A DNA stretch of 62,000 nt from Diphasiastrum complanatum (GCA_029204225.1 CM055099.1:41842597-41904596); one strand, 5' to 3'. Positions 1 to 9,950 are shown, numbered from the stretch's first letter. The notes: generated by a model from the sequence alone, not told the origin. Numbers and translations: made by a program.

Positions 1-305
1 AAAATTTATCAGTTCTGATGACTCTTTTTGTCTCTTTTTTGAGCAAATCTGACAGATTTGACCGATTTTCATTTTTGTTTTCTGATATCTCAGATCCAAA
101 TGGATCTTAAGATTGGTGATCTGAATAGCTTTCCCTGTTTAACAATCAGATTAGATTTCAAACAAGCCAATCCACTCAAATCAAACAAAATCAATCCCAA
201 ACTAGCCCTAAATGCAGATCTAACACTATTCATGCCACGACAAGATGCCTAATGCAAGCTAACCATCCAACAATCATGCTGCAAACTGAAAATTGGCGTA
301 GCTCC
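1..305. repeat. Left arm of a long inverted repeat
   Basis: The reverse complement of this stretch matches 1426-1735 over most of its length. Shared blocks include GGAGCTACGCCAATT, the region around TTAGGCATCTTGT, and AGATCCATTTGGATCTGA. The match is imperfect, with many substitutions and small gaps, so the duplication is old. The arm may run on past base 1. It probably derives from two oppositely oriented copies of one retrotransposon leader, because the right arm begins just after a PBS-like sequence. Confidence 0.7.
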
Positions 306-1410
306 TCGATGAACATGAGGAGCAACTCGAGTTGGTCCCTTCTTATATTAGAGAGGAGGACCCTGGCCTCTGAATCCTATTGATCCAGTCTTGCCTCTCT
401 TTTTATTCAAATTCAAAAAAGTGTGAGAACCATCAAAATTGGAGGGAAACCCAATTTTATTCACTAACTTGACATTTAGGCCCTGCGACATTAAAAGTCC
501 CGCAAAAAGGCCTAAAGTCCTTTTATTTTCTTTCCGATTAATCAATCAAATAACTATGTGATCATCGAGTTGGACTTACACACGCAGGGTGCCAAATCCC
601 TCTCACTTATTAACTAGGGTTAGGGTTGCCTTGGGATCCACAAATCCTCCAACAAAGCAGGTTGGTCCTCTTATGGAATCGATAGGAAATATCCTTGCTC
701 TTCTTCTTTCTTTCTCCATTTCTCATGTTTTCTTTGGATTTGCTAATTGTTGGATTTGATGCTTATTGTGATTGATCATTCTTGTGAAAAACTAGCAAGT
801 CACATGTGTGGGAAAACCACAAATGTGATAATGACTTTCTCTAAGCTTTGTGATAGCACCTAGATGACAATCAGAGTGAAATTCAAAATCTAACACTTTG
901 GACAACTAGCACTCTATGCATTTATGGTATCTCGAGTTTCTACTAGCCCAAGTTTGGCTATTTCATTATCTAAATCTACATGCATGTCACATATGACAAC
1001 TAGACATGATTGCACGAGATGTAGCTCAAGTTTCTACAAGGCTAATTTTGATATTTACAACTTGTAACACTACATGCAAGATGAAAATCTTCATCAACCT
1101 CAATAGTCAAGTTGGATGGCTTTTTTATTTTCACAATTCTTATGGTTTTTGTGAGAGAGAAAGGGAGAGAGAGAAGAGTAAGTCTCTATCATTGTTGTGG
1201 ATTTAGTGTTAATGGTTGTAGTGTTAATGGATCTTAGTGTTATGCTTAGTGTTAGATATGGATCATAAGCACATGCTTGATTATGAACTATGCTATCGCA
1301 CTCATGGGAACGAACCTCCGCATGACAACTAGTTAATCCTCTTCATGTCCTTGATGCTTGTGTGCTTGGATCTAGGGTTGAGGGTGGATAGGAAATACCT
1401 ACTACAATTT
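306..1410. other. Spacer of the inverted repeat, no gene seen
   Basis: No convincing coding sequence was found. There is a TATA-like TAATATAAG (minus) near 345-355, a short GA-rich run near 1150-1175, and two adjacent TTAGGG-like units near 615-628 that are too few to be telomeric. If the right arm is a retrotransposon leader, its upstream LTR would lie in the right part of this spacer, but I could not define its start. Confidence 0.35.
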
Positions 1411-1428
1411 TGGCACTGTTTTTGGGGA
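1411..1428 (+). promoter_or_regulatory. Degenerate gypsy-type primer-binding site (possible)
   Basis: TGGCACTGTTTTTGGGGA resembles the TGGCGCCGTTGCCGGGGA type of PBS used by some plant Ty3/gypsy elements. It sits directly before the right arm of the inverted repeat. The resemblance is partial, so this is a weak call. Confidence 0.3.
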
Positions 1429-1735
1429 GCTACGCCAATTTTGTCATTCTATAGCATGTACTTGATTGATGGATGAATGTTAGCTTGGATTTAGGCATCT
1501 TGTTTTGGCATAATAGGGTTAAAATTGTATTTTAGGGTTAAGTTGGGAGAGATCTTGCTTGATTTGTGTGGATTTTTTTGTTTGAAATCTAATTTGATTA
1601 TTGAGAAGGGGAAACCAGACAGATCACCATTCTTGAGATCCATTTGGATCTGAAGAAATCAGAGAAAACAATAAAAATCATTCATTTCTACCATATTGGT
1701 GAAAAAGAGAGCAAAATCGTCATCAATCTTGATAA
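1426..1735. repeat. Right arm of a long inverted repeat
   Basis: This is the inverted counterpart of 1-305, starting at GGAGCTACGCCAATT immediately after a PBS-like sequence. The spacer between the arms is about 1.1 kb. The arms are diverged but collinear. Confidence 0.7.
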
Positions 1736-1849
1736 CTTTTTGTTTCTTTGCAATCAACCTCCGCCGACTTGTAGGCAGTACTGCCTTCATACAGATAATC
1801 TTCAGTTTGAAGGGCGAAGGTTACATCCCAGCCGATTTACAAAAATAGA

Positions 1850-2330
1850 TAGGTAAGTTGATCTTCCAGATGCATAATCTGATTGCGTGACTTGGTCTAA
1901 AATCTAGTGATGAGTGCTTCCCACATCTCTCTTGCGTTAGAGAATAGAAAGATCAAGGGTGATGTTATCTTTGATGGAAGAAAATATGACTGCTATTGTT
2001 TTGTCATTCTTTTCTTTCCACTCATGAAGTTCTTTGTCTGTGTTGGCAGACATCTCTTCGGTGCCCTCCACCCATGGCCATAAAGCTTCTTCTCTCAAGA
2101 CGAGAGAAGTCTTGACTTTTCAGGCCAAGAAATTTGATTGGTCTGCTTAAAGGACTGTGCAAATCTTCGATTGGATGCTGCTGATTGAAGCCATAGTTTC
2201 AATAACCAAGCTATGATAAATCTTAATACTTTGATAACACTGTTGGGATGTCAAGTTGAGACTTTTTGCAGCAGCTCTAGTACCACTATTGGGATGGTCC
2301 ACAGAGAGACGCTTGTTGCGTAGCTCAAAT
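1850..2330 (-). pseudogene. Ty1/copia gag N-terminal remnant
   Basis: Read on the minus strand, this stretch contains gag-like (UBN2-type) segments: LWPWVEGT, ELHEWKEKNDKTIAVIFSSI and AREMWEALITRF-like pieces. The first 62 codons (2335-2147) are open, and the rest is broken by frameshifts and stops. It lies immediately downstream, on the minus strand, of a PBS and LTR end (2323-2345), as expected for gag. In copia elements gag forms the virus-like particle. No zinc knuckle or protease survives, and on the far side the sequence runs into unrelated DNA. The family call is fairly safe; the element is dead. Confidence 0.6.
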
Positions 2331-2345
2331 ACCATTGTTGGGATG
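2232..2345 (-). repeat. Three tandem LTR-end/PBS-like units
   Basis: The motif T(G/A)TTGGGATG occurs at 2241, 2287 and 2336. Each copy is preceded by a sequence that, on the minus strand, reads like a PBS: GTGTTATCAAAG, TGGTACTAGAGC and TGGTATTTGAGC. Spacing is 46 and 49 bases. The last unit is the expected LTR/PBS junction of the minus-strand copia remnant; the other two look like tandem copies of that junction. Confidence 0.5.
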
Positions 2346-2500
2346 TAGAGAATCTCGATGTGGAAGCTCAGATGAGTTGATCCTTGTAGCTGTAGCTACT
2401 ACTCCATACTACGATCAATCATCTTTCGAGCTAACACTACTTAGCATTGCTCAAAATACCTCTTTCGAGTTATCCTCATATATATAACTTCTCAGTTTTC
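2336..2500 (-). mobile_element. Fragment of copia 5' LTR
   Basis: On the minus strand the LTR ends ...CATCCCAACA at 2336, followed one base later by the PBS TGGTATTTGAGC (2323-2334). A TATA-like run (TATATATGA, minus) lies near 2475-2485. The outer LTR boundary was not found. Confidence 0.5.
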
Positions 2501-4015
2501 TGAAGATTTTTACTTAAAAAAAGGTATATGCTTGTGTATAAAATTGATTTACCAAACCTGAATCGGTCTCTAAAATTGAAATTGAGAGATAAAAATAAGT
2601 ACTTTCAAAAGCACATTTGCACAAGGGGAATGTAAAAATAGAAAAAAGCGAAAAACTATCAAGTAACTTAGGGAACGTTCCAAATAAGCCATCTGTTGGT
2701 GGTAAAAAAGCTAGAAGATTTTTGTCCAATCACACTAGAAAGTCTTCTACCGTGACATACAATGTTTTAAAAGACATTGTTGCAATATCAAATGACTTTG
2801 AATATATTGGCAACACAAGATTAAGAAAAGTTGCAGTATGGCACTGATTGGCATATTGCAAAAAGAGAAATTATTTGAAAAGGACATTGCAAGTTTACAA
2901 AAATACTACTAGATATTTGTCAAATTGATAGTAGAATGTTGGGGAAGGATCATGTTACCCACTATATGGTAACTCAATATTTGTTTTTGTGGACAAAGAA
3001 TACAACATTAAAACATCATATATTTGATTTCTAATATATGCATTTTATTGGATGCATCATATTCTATTACATCACACAACATTTTTGCAAAAGAAAGTAT
3101 GAGCATATGGTCTTCTCAAGTTATGGAAAAATCACATTGACAAGCTAGAGGAGCTTTTCATCAAGCAACCAACACCATGGAGGATATAATTCAAAAAGAT
3201 GTTATTTATATCAATTATTTCAATGGTTCTACAAGAGAGCACAATTTAGATATCAAATCAAATGTTCAACGAATCTCATTTCATTCAAAAAGGCATTTCA
3301 ACATGTGAGGAGACATAGTTCATCCAATATTTTGCAAGAACATAACCCAATATTTTTATAGCTATAACCCTCTTGACAAAAATGATTTTATATGTACTGT
3401 TGGGATATCTATGTCCATCACAAAAAACAAGACAATGCCTTTATGGCCATTACTATAGTTGCTACTTTTGAATAAAATTTATCATGTTGGATACAAATTT
3501 CATTATGTACAAAGTATTTAAGGTAATAGCACCATGTTGAATTTTTTTGCCCAACAACATTTTGAAAACCTCCTCTTCTCGCAGCAAAATCATCAAGTTC
3601 AATTGTGTCCTGTAATATAAATATGAAATCTTGTAGCCATCTTAATTCTGATATGATTCTCAGTTGATTAGATTGCTAAAAATGATTATGATGGAATAAT
3701 AAAATGAATATTATCATGTCATGCTTGTCATACTTCAACAATCCTATCGCATGCCCAACATGAATACTTGTCATTGCCTTAAAAAAAATGTATTTCTCTG
3801 AAGGAGGGTATCTATCTTCTTTGAAACTCAATGAACTCCTCCTCACTAGTGTGAAGTTTTTAGCACGTGTGAACCTCACCACACACCCTACAAGATCTTA
3901 CTGAGGTGTTGTGATTGCACAAGATTGATCAAAGAACAGTATGCTTGAAAAATCTAAGGCAAGGGCACAATGGCATACATCTGATGAAAAAATCTAACTC
4001 TTCACTATGAGAGAT
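2501..4015. other. No recognisable gene
   Basis: Plus-strand reading of about 2617-2930 gives a lysine/arginine-rich stretch (containing KKARRFLSNHTRKSSTVTY) that could be a decayed protein, but I recognise no family. The rest is AT-rich with stops in all frames. A CACGTG-containing element lies near 3860-3875. Confidence 0.4.
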
Positions 4016-4019
4016 GAGA

Positions 4020-4924
4020 CATTTCTGAAATATTTGAGATCGTTGACCTAGGAGAAGCTAAAATCTATCTAGGCTTGCAGATCGGGAGAGACTTTGAAGG
4101 TGGTAAGTTGTATCTTCACCAACAAGAGTACATTCAAAAGATCATTGAAGACTTCAACATGCTCGAATGCAAAGGGGTGCATACTCCCATGATACATGGA
4201 ACAATACTGAGCAAGGCAGTCCGCAGACTCTCGAGGAACAGGAACAAATGGCCAAAACACCCTATCATAGACTGATTGGATCATTGTTATATCTAGTAGA
4301 CAACACCAGACCTGATATAGCGTTTGCAGTATACAGGCTGAGCCAATATAATTAGAACCCAGGATCGTTGCATTGGAAGTTGGCAAAGAGAGTACTACAA
4401 TATCTCCAGAAAATGAAAGACTATGGACTGTGTTATTCGAAGGAAACTGGATTTCACATCGAATCTTACAGTGACGCAAGCTGGGCATCCATAAAAGATG
4501 ATAGCAAAAGTATTTTAGGAGGTTGTACTCTAGCATCCGGTGCAGCCATACTCTGGATAAGCAAGAAGCAAACAACAATAGCTCAATCTTCCTGTGAAGC
4601 GGAATATGTAACAGCAGCCAATATGTGACCTGGATTAAACAGATGTTAGAAGGATTTGATGAATCTATTTATGAACCTTATGTCTTGTTAATGGATAACA
4701 GTTCAGCAATCTACCTTACGAAAGATCCTGTATTTAACTCGAAAATGAAGCACATAGCTATCAAGTATCATGTGATTCGGGACTTAGTCGAGAAGAAGAT
4801 ACTGAAGACAGTCTTCATACCCACAGAGGAAATGACAGCTGATATCTTTACGAAACCACTCAGTAAGGCTTTGTTCGAGAAGCATCAAAGACAACTGGGG
4901 TTAATCCAACTACCCACTTTGTGA
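4020..4924 (+). pseudogene. Copia A: RT C-terminus and RNase H
   Basis: The segment starts inside reverse transcriptase at VDLGEAKIYLGLQI and runs through the RT thumb, the copia signature YHRLIGSLLYLVDNTRPDIA (near 4260-4320), and RNase H with YSDASWAS, AQSSCEAEYV and the tail TADIFTKPL. Stops lie at about 4353 and 4626, with a frame change near 4200. Gag, protease, integrase and the RT palm are missing, so the element is 5'-truncated at about 4020. It ends 6 bases before the 3' LTR with purine-rich GAGGGAGC between, which is the normal copia arrangement. The family is close to copia B at 35-40 kb. Confidence 0.85.
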
Positions 4925-4930
4925 GGGAGC

Positions 4931-5902
4931 TGTAGAACAACTGATCGAACAGATCTTAATTCTACTAACAAAGCGCACAGTTTATTTGACAAAGGATGAG
5001 AAAGAAGCAAATGCGAACTTGAAACTTTTTTATTCTTGATCAACCTCGAAGGATTCGTGAAATTTGTCTTGCAGTCAATTCAAAAGATTCGCAAAGCAAT
5101 TTCTTGTAGAAGCTCGTGGTTTTTCTTGTTGAAGTTCGAAAGATTTACGAACAGAATCTTGTCGCAAAATATTTAGTTTTTTGTTCAAATCTCAGACGTC
5201 ACAGAATTGTCGCAAACAATTCGCGAAATCTTTTGAACTGTTCTCCAAGGTCACCTGTTGCAAAACTATTGCGAACGGTTTGCAAAATATTCTAGATTTC
5301 TTCAAGCTCAAGAATTGTCATCTGTCATGAACAATTCGCGAAAGACGAAAATGTTGTGAAGAGACAAGTGTCGCGAACAATTCGCAAAACACGAAGCTGA
5401 GATGAAAAGATGGACTGTCACGAATAATTCACGAACAGAATTTATTCGATCCTGGAAACAGAACATCTATTTGAATATCAACCGTCATGAACGGTTAGAT
5501 ATCTACTATTACAACATTAAAAGGCCAAAAGACCTGTAAATAAAAGGCCAAAAGGCCTATCCTGTAGCAATATAAATACATGTGCACTACTCGCCGTAAC
5601 ACACTCACTCAATCAGAGACACAATAGCGAGATAAGACAACAAGAGATGTATATTGATGAATCAGATTCAGAGTTATAAAAATTTATTTATTTTTAATCG
5701 ATAGTTTCTTATTGTCTAAATTGTCTTGAGTTGTCTCTTACTTCCGCATACAAATTCCGCACACACATTCAATCAGAACTAATACTGTTTTATTAGTACA
5801 TAGATCAGGAATATAGACCCGATTGAAGAAACTGATATTAGTTTGATTTATTCAAACTATCATCGTGTTCTCTGTGGCAGAATAATTACTATTTTTCGTA
5901 CA
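4931..5902 (+). mobile_element. 3' LTR of copia A
   Basis: It begins TGTAGAAC right after the polypurine tract GAGGGAGC and appears to end CGTACA, giving TGTA/TACA terminal inverted repeats. The U3 part is packed with variants of TTCGCGAA and CGAACAATTCGCGAA. A TATA box lies at 5571. The matching 5' LTR is outside what survives, so no target-site duplication can be read. Confidence 0.65.
5571..5580 (+). promoter_or_regulatory. TATA box of LTR A
   Basis: TATAAATACA, about 640 bases into the LTR and followed by a CA-rich stretch with CACTCACTCAATCAGAGACAC, fits a plant core promoter at the U3/R boundary. Confidence 0.5.
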
Positions 5903-5942
5903 TCTGGTTCATGAACTACAAATAATCAATAAATGACATTAT

Positions 5943-6520
5943 TCATTTCATTTCATCTGGATCCAGATCCTTCGTGGATGCTAGAAAGATGGCTTCATCT
6001 TTTGAAGGTACATGCTGCAATAGTTTGAAAGGTTCACTCCGTGCGTTGTCTCCATCATTAGAATAGTATTTCCATTGCATGTTTGGCTCACCATTCATCA
6101 TTTGAAAACAAAAATAGTGAGGATTGGTGTGTCCTTCTAAGTTGTCATTTCCTTGAGCAATACAAGGATCTATAAATTGTTTCCAGTCTACCATTCATTC
6201 CAGTATTTGTACTTCAGTACTTTCGATATGACCGCCACCTATCTTTTCACCAATTCGTCTAGCATATCTGGCATTGTGTGAACTAATTTGGACTTCAAAG
6301 CCCTAAATATGACACTAAAAACCTGATCTATGTCTTCATGTGTGTGGCCAACCAAAAGAAATCTCATTTCTCCCATTTGAAAGATGTTATGTGCCACTAA
6401 CATACAACAAAGACCAAAATAAATTTGTTCTTGTTCTCCCTCCAACAATTGTTAGCCTGAATATATAAGATTGGAGGTAAGTTACCATGTGATGCTTGTA
6501 CCTTTCTTATTGCTCGCATT
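5943..6520 (-). pseudogene. DUF7869-type (transposon-like) protein, C-terminal part
   Basis: Minus-strand reading gives LPPILYIQANNCWRENKNKF (6480-6420) followed by MRFLLVGHTHEDIDQVFSVI (about 6375-6315) and an acidic tail to 5943. The LYLQ.DN..ENKN and GHTHEDID(Q).F pairs are hallmarks of a family of large repeated proteins in many eukaryotes (DUF7869). I infer an RNase H-like, transposase-related fold from these spaced D/E residues. In this copy the first acidic residue (usually D in LDN) is replaced (QANN). A frame shift separates the 6397-6645 and 6239-6448 readings. Upstream parts of the same protein lie at 7300-9127, separated by an LTR insertion. Confidence 0.65.
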
Positions 6521-6522
6521 AT

Positions 6523-7283
6523 TGTGAAAAATGCAAAAATAAGGCTCTTGGTAGAGACCAAAAATCTTGTATATAGGATAGACACACATGTGTGGAGCCT
6601 GTTCCCACGTGTGAAACTAGTGTACTTTTCATGTACCATAATCATATATGTTGTACATATTTAATTCAAGTTCTAGTGGCTAAAATGGCCAAAAACTAGT
6701 TTTCTAGAGATATGACACATGGCACCAATCTATTGATTGCATGAGCCAAATATTTTGAATAGGTGTCACATCCCATGTGTAGAGGACAGCTCACACATGT
6801 GGAATTAGCTGAAGTAGGCGATTTTTTACTTCTATAAAATTTCCATGAAGATCTCCATATAGTAGGAAATTAGACCAAAAATGCCCAAAATAGAAAATTT
6901 TGATCCAAGTGTCAAATTGCATGATGGTGACAAGGCATCCTCACACGTGTGAGATCTGATGCATGATCAGTACCTCAAGCTCCAAGAAGTGTATATATAG
7001 AGGCTTATTTGGCCATAATCAATGTGAGACACCAATCTTGGTTTTGGAAGCAATTTTGAGTGATTCCCTCCATTTGTCTACATTTGTTTTGATTGTTTTG
7101 AGGTTCTATCAATGTGTACATGATTTTCAGGTTGGAGTCCATACTCAGACAATTTTTCACACTTGTGAAACTAGAAAGTACACCTACCTTCAATTAATGA
7201 TTGTTCTTGTTAGGATTTTGTGTCTAGAATTGATCTAGATTGATCTTAATCTCAAGTAGATTCATAGATCAAGTAATCTAACA
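6523..7283 (+). mobile_element. K-type LTR (apparently solo) inside the DUF7869 element
   Basis: It begins TGTGAAAAATGCAAAAA, matching the start of LTR K at 10883, and shares the paired block CACATGTGTGGAG...CCCACGTGTG. A TATA-like GTGTATATATAGAGG lies near 6991. A likely end is AATCTAACA near 7283. No internal retrotransposon sequence follows. I could not find a clean target-site duplication, and the coding on both sides seems to overlap slightly, so boundaries are approximate. Confidence 0.5.
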
Positions 7284-7299
7284 ACCAATCCCTCTTGAG

Positions 7300-7440
7300 G
7301 GTTAGATTAGGATCCACTCTTGGTCCTTTTTGTACTTTTTGCACAATTATTGATGTGACAACTTGATTGCTATCATGAGCATGCAACGTATCAATCCAAA
7401 CATCACACAACAACTTGAATCCATGATACCCCACAAACAT
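7300..7440 (-). pseudogene. DUF7869-type protein, central segment
   Basis: On the minus strand this reads GFKLLCDVWIDTLHAHDSNQ followed by VVTSIIVQKVQKGPRVDPNL. The HDSN motif precedes the LYLQ.DN..ENKN block in this family, so this is the piece that should join 6520. The K-type LTR separates them. A short part of the region (I..VQ....NL) appears on both sides of the LTR, which suggests that the two pieces came from different copies or that the junction is rearranged. Confidence 0.55.
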
Positions 7441-7543
7441 GTGTTTTCAAAAATTAATTCCCCTCTAATCTGGGAGGAGTCTTATTAAAATGGGATAATG
7501 TTGTTGTATTTTGATCCATTCCATCAATGATAAGACACAAAGA

Positions 7544-7860
7544 CTACTCAGAATGGGATCTTGACTCTTCTTTCCAATATGCATACAATTTTCTGGAATT
7601 GAAAACATGATGTAGATGACGACCTCTCAAAGCAATATAGCGATCATGCATCCTAGCATCAGCAGTTGTCTCTATTGCATTTTTAAGGTCGTCACATGTT
7701 TTGCATTTGTACATTCTTTGTCTTGTTGGAGTCTTGACATGTTCAAACTCTTGTTTCCACATCTTGTACAATGTGGATCTTGCAACTTTAGAAATACACG
7801 CATCTTTAAGATGTGTGTTTATAGTTTTGAAGACATCATGCATGCCGAGTGGGAGATGAT
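7544..7860 (-). pseudogene. DUF7869-type protein, Cys-containing middle segment
   Basis: A minus-strand open stretch of about 100 residues contains STLYKMWKQEFEHVKTP, then RMYKCKTCDDLK (a CxxC pair typical of a small zinc-binding module in this family) and GRHLHHVF. It precedes the 7300-7440 segment on the minus strand, so order and orientation are right. No upstream continuation is found on the same strand; the next N-terminal piece is flipped (7885-8247, plus strand). Confidence 0.6.
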
Positions 7861-7884
7861 GTTCGCAAATAACAACGCCATCTT

Positions 7885-8247
7885 TTGATTTATGTTGAAG
7901 ATGTGGCTGACAAGCATAATCAGTTATTGCAGATATTCAAATGTTTTTTTCATAAACGAGAAATGTCAAACACAATGTTTGATATCTTGAAGGAACCCAA
8001 GTGGTGCTTCAAACCTACATTGGATGGTAAAGCTGTATGCATAAAAGCATATCAAAATCTGTTGGGAATCTCCCATGGAATGTTTTGGCAAATAATTACT
8101 GAGGCACGTTATTTCATTGTGTACAAGTTTCATGGAAACCCCGACACATTCAAGCAATTTGGACACTCTTCAAAAGGGCTAGTCCTAATGCATGAAATTT
8201 TGGAAAAGCACGCGTTGCCTCACTCCTCGTTTTCTCCACACACCTAG
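7885..8247 (+). pseudogene. DUF7869-type protein, N-terminal segment in inverted orientation
   Basis: The plus strand reads DGKAVCIKAYQNLLGISHGM, the (G)K.VC..A(F/Y)....GI(S) block that normally lies N-terminal to the Cys module of this family. It is on the opposite strand to every other piece of the element (5943-7860 and 8250-9127, all minus). Flipping 7870-8250 would restore the collinear order, so an internal inversion is the simplest explanation. The segment is 120 codons and open. Confidence 0.55.
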
Positions 8248-8249
8248 TC

Positions 8250-9127
8250 GCAAGTCTTCACATTCTTTGTAGGTGATTTGTCAAATCACAACTTACTACA
8301 ACATGGTTGCATCAATGTTTCTCTTCAATTTTTTGACGTAAAACATATTTTGCTTTCTTTAGTGCAACATAAACAAGCACACGCTTTCTTTTGAAACTCT
8401 GAGGAGTTCCAACGGATGTTGGACATACTTGAGGCTCTCTTTGTAGATCCTAAAAACCTTCATCTACTTGTAACCATCTTGATCTTGTAGGATCGTTTGT
8501 CATATTAGCATCACGTAATATGTTGCTTGTGTAATCATGTTCATCGAAATCGAATTTCGAAAAATCTAAATTACGGCGAGTGGATGCATTTGCACTTGCC
8601 AAAATTGATGAATTCGGTGTACGTTTTGTTTGAATGCCAATTTAAAAATGATGTCTTTTATTTTTGTTGTTATCAACAGCCTCTCCAACATCCTCCACAC
8701 CTATAAGAATATCCGAGTTGTTTGCTGATGCAGATGTATTATGAGTAACCACATCCTCGACATCGGTTAAGATATCCGAGTTATACATTGATCTTGACAT
8801 ATTATGACTATGAGAAATATCTTCGATTCCTATCAAGATATCTGAGTTATAGCTACTTGTCAATGATCTTGTTGGATTGCAGTCGGTGGATCTGTTTTTG
8901 ACATCTTCTACACCACTTACATAATCTGAATTATATACTGATCTTGTCGACGTTTTTTGGATGCTACCCCTTTTTGAACCACCAGGCTGGCGGCCCAACA
9001 TTTTATTGATGTTGCTCCTTTTTGAACCATTAGAATAATATGTAAAACACTCACTTAATGGTTCAGTAAACGATACATGTTTTCTCTTTTTAGAGTGCAA
9101 AGACAGTTTTGACAAATACCTAATCAT
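8250..9127 (-). pseudogene. N-terminal region with 22-residue tandem repeats
   Basis: A minus-strand ORF starts at ATG 9127 (MIRYLSKLSLHSKKRKHV) and stays open to 8642. It holds four repeats built on (Y/N)NSD(I/Y)(L/V)xxxEDV, with periods of about 28, 22 and 22 residues. After a stop at 8642 the sequence continues in another frame with NASTRRNLDFSKFDFDEHDY, a similar YTSNIL unit, and a basic stretch SFKRKRVLVYVALKKAKYVL near 8380. It lies directly upstream on the minus strand of the DUF7869 pieces. I infer that it is the low-complexity N-terminus of the same protein; the repeats themselves match nothing I know. Confidence 0.5.
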
Positions 9128-9265
9128 TGTTTAGTTTTGTTTGTAGAAAGGGTCTCCGTCATTTGCCATGGCATTTGCAATATGTCCTTATATTGTAATT
9201 GAAGTCAACTTCACGATAACAAGCAAGTTTTTTTTACTAGGATAGTAGCCTTTGAATTTAACAGT

Positions 9266-9550
9266 TCAAACTACTACTCCTTGAAAATCCATACAATCAA
9301 CAACGTCATCAATGTTGTATAATGGACAGTTGGCAAGAACGAGTTCATTCATGTCAACAATATCTGCATTATCCCACAAGATTTTTTTTGCAATGGGATC
9401 GATGGAAATATAGCTGTGAACTTCTCCTAGGCGATCAAATTCACCATGAGGGTATGGCAAGGGACGATCCATTTTAAACACCTTTGAAATTAGGACCACA
9501 CTTTTATTCGTACCAACTTTTCTAAAAACCACATGTTCCGTTTGATTCAA
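9266..9550 (-). CDS. Unrecognised ORF remnant
   Basis: This is a 94-codon open stretch ending at TAA near 9266. It is rich in hydrophobic and acidic residues (KMDRPLPYPHGEFDRLGEV, DNADIVDMNELVLANCPLYN). Sequence before 9550 on the minus strand also reads like protein (LFYCFGKRRLHLEMS) with one stop between. There is no TM segment and no familiar motif. It lies upstream of the DUF7869 element's start and could be the tail of a different copy or a separate decayed gene. Confidence 0.3.
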   Translation of the reverse strand: MNQTEHVVFRKVGTNKSVVLISKVFKMDRPLPYPHGEFDRLGEVHSYISIDPIAKKILWDNADIVDMNELVLANCPLYNIDDVVDCMDFQGVVV

Positions 9551-9789
9551 CAGTTAAGACATTTCCAAATGCAACCGTCTCTTTCCAAAACAATAAAACA
9601 ATTGGAACATCTTTTCTTGAGCAGTCCATGTAGTGACCCTGAAAAAATAATATAGGTACACTTTATATTAGGATTTGCAATGCTATTGAAAGTATAATTA
9701 GCAATATTATGAAACTGTAGTAAATAGTGTCAAATAGCTATTGAGAGTAAAATTAACAAAATTATTATAAAACTGTAACAAAATTATGA

Positions 9790-9950
9790 AACAGTAGCCC
9801 TTAGATCTTGTCCTTTAGCCGGTGGCCCTTAGCTCGTAGCCCTAAGGCCCATAGCCCTTTCCCTTGTCCCTAGGACCTTAGCCCTTAGCCCTTAGCCCTT
9901 AGCATTAGCACTTGGCCCTTAACTCTTAGTACTTAGACCTTAGCCCTAAA
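9790..9950. repeat. Degenerate (CCCTTAG)n heptamer tract
   Basis: There are about 15 variants of AGCCCTT/CCCTTAG, the cleanest being four in a row near 9880-9905. The heptamer is one base off the plant telomere unit (CCCTAAA/TTTAGGG). The tract ends within 60 bases of the truncated 5' side of LTR I. Confidence 0.75.

Noticed and set aside
613-628. TTAGGG-like words suggesting a telomere
   Set aside because: Only two adjacent units in ordinary sequence; far too short.
4069-4578. 169-codon minus-strand open frame
   Set aside because: It is the complement of copia A RT/RNase H, which is clearly coded on the plus strand.
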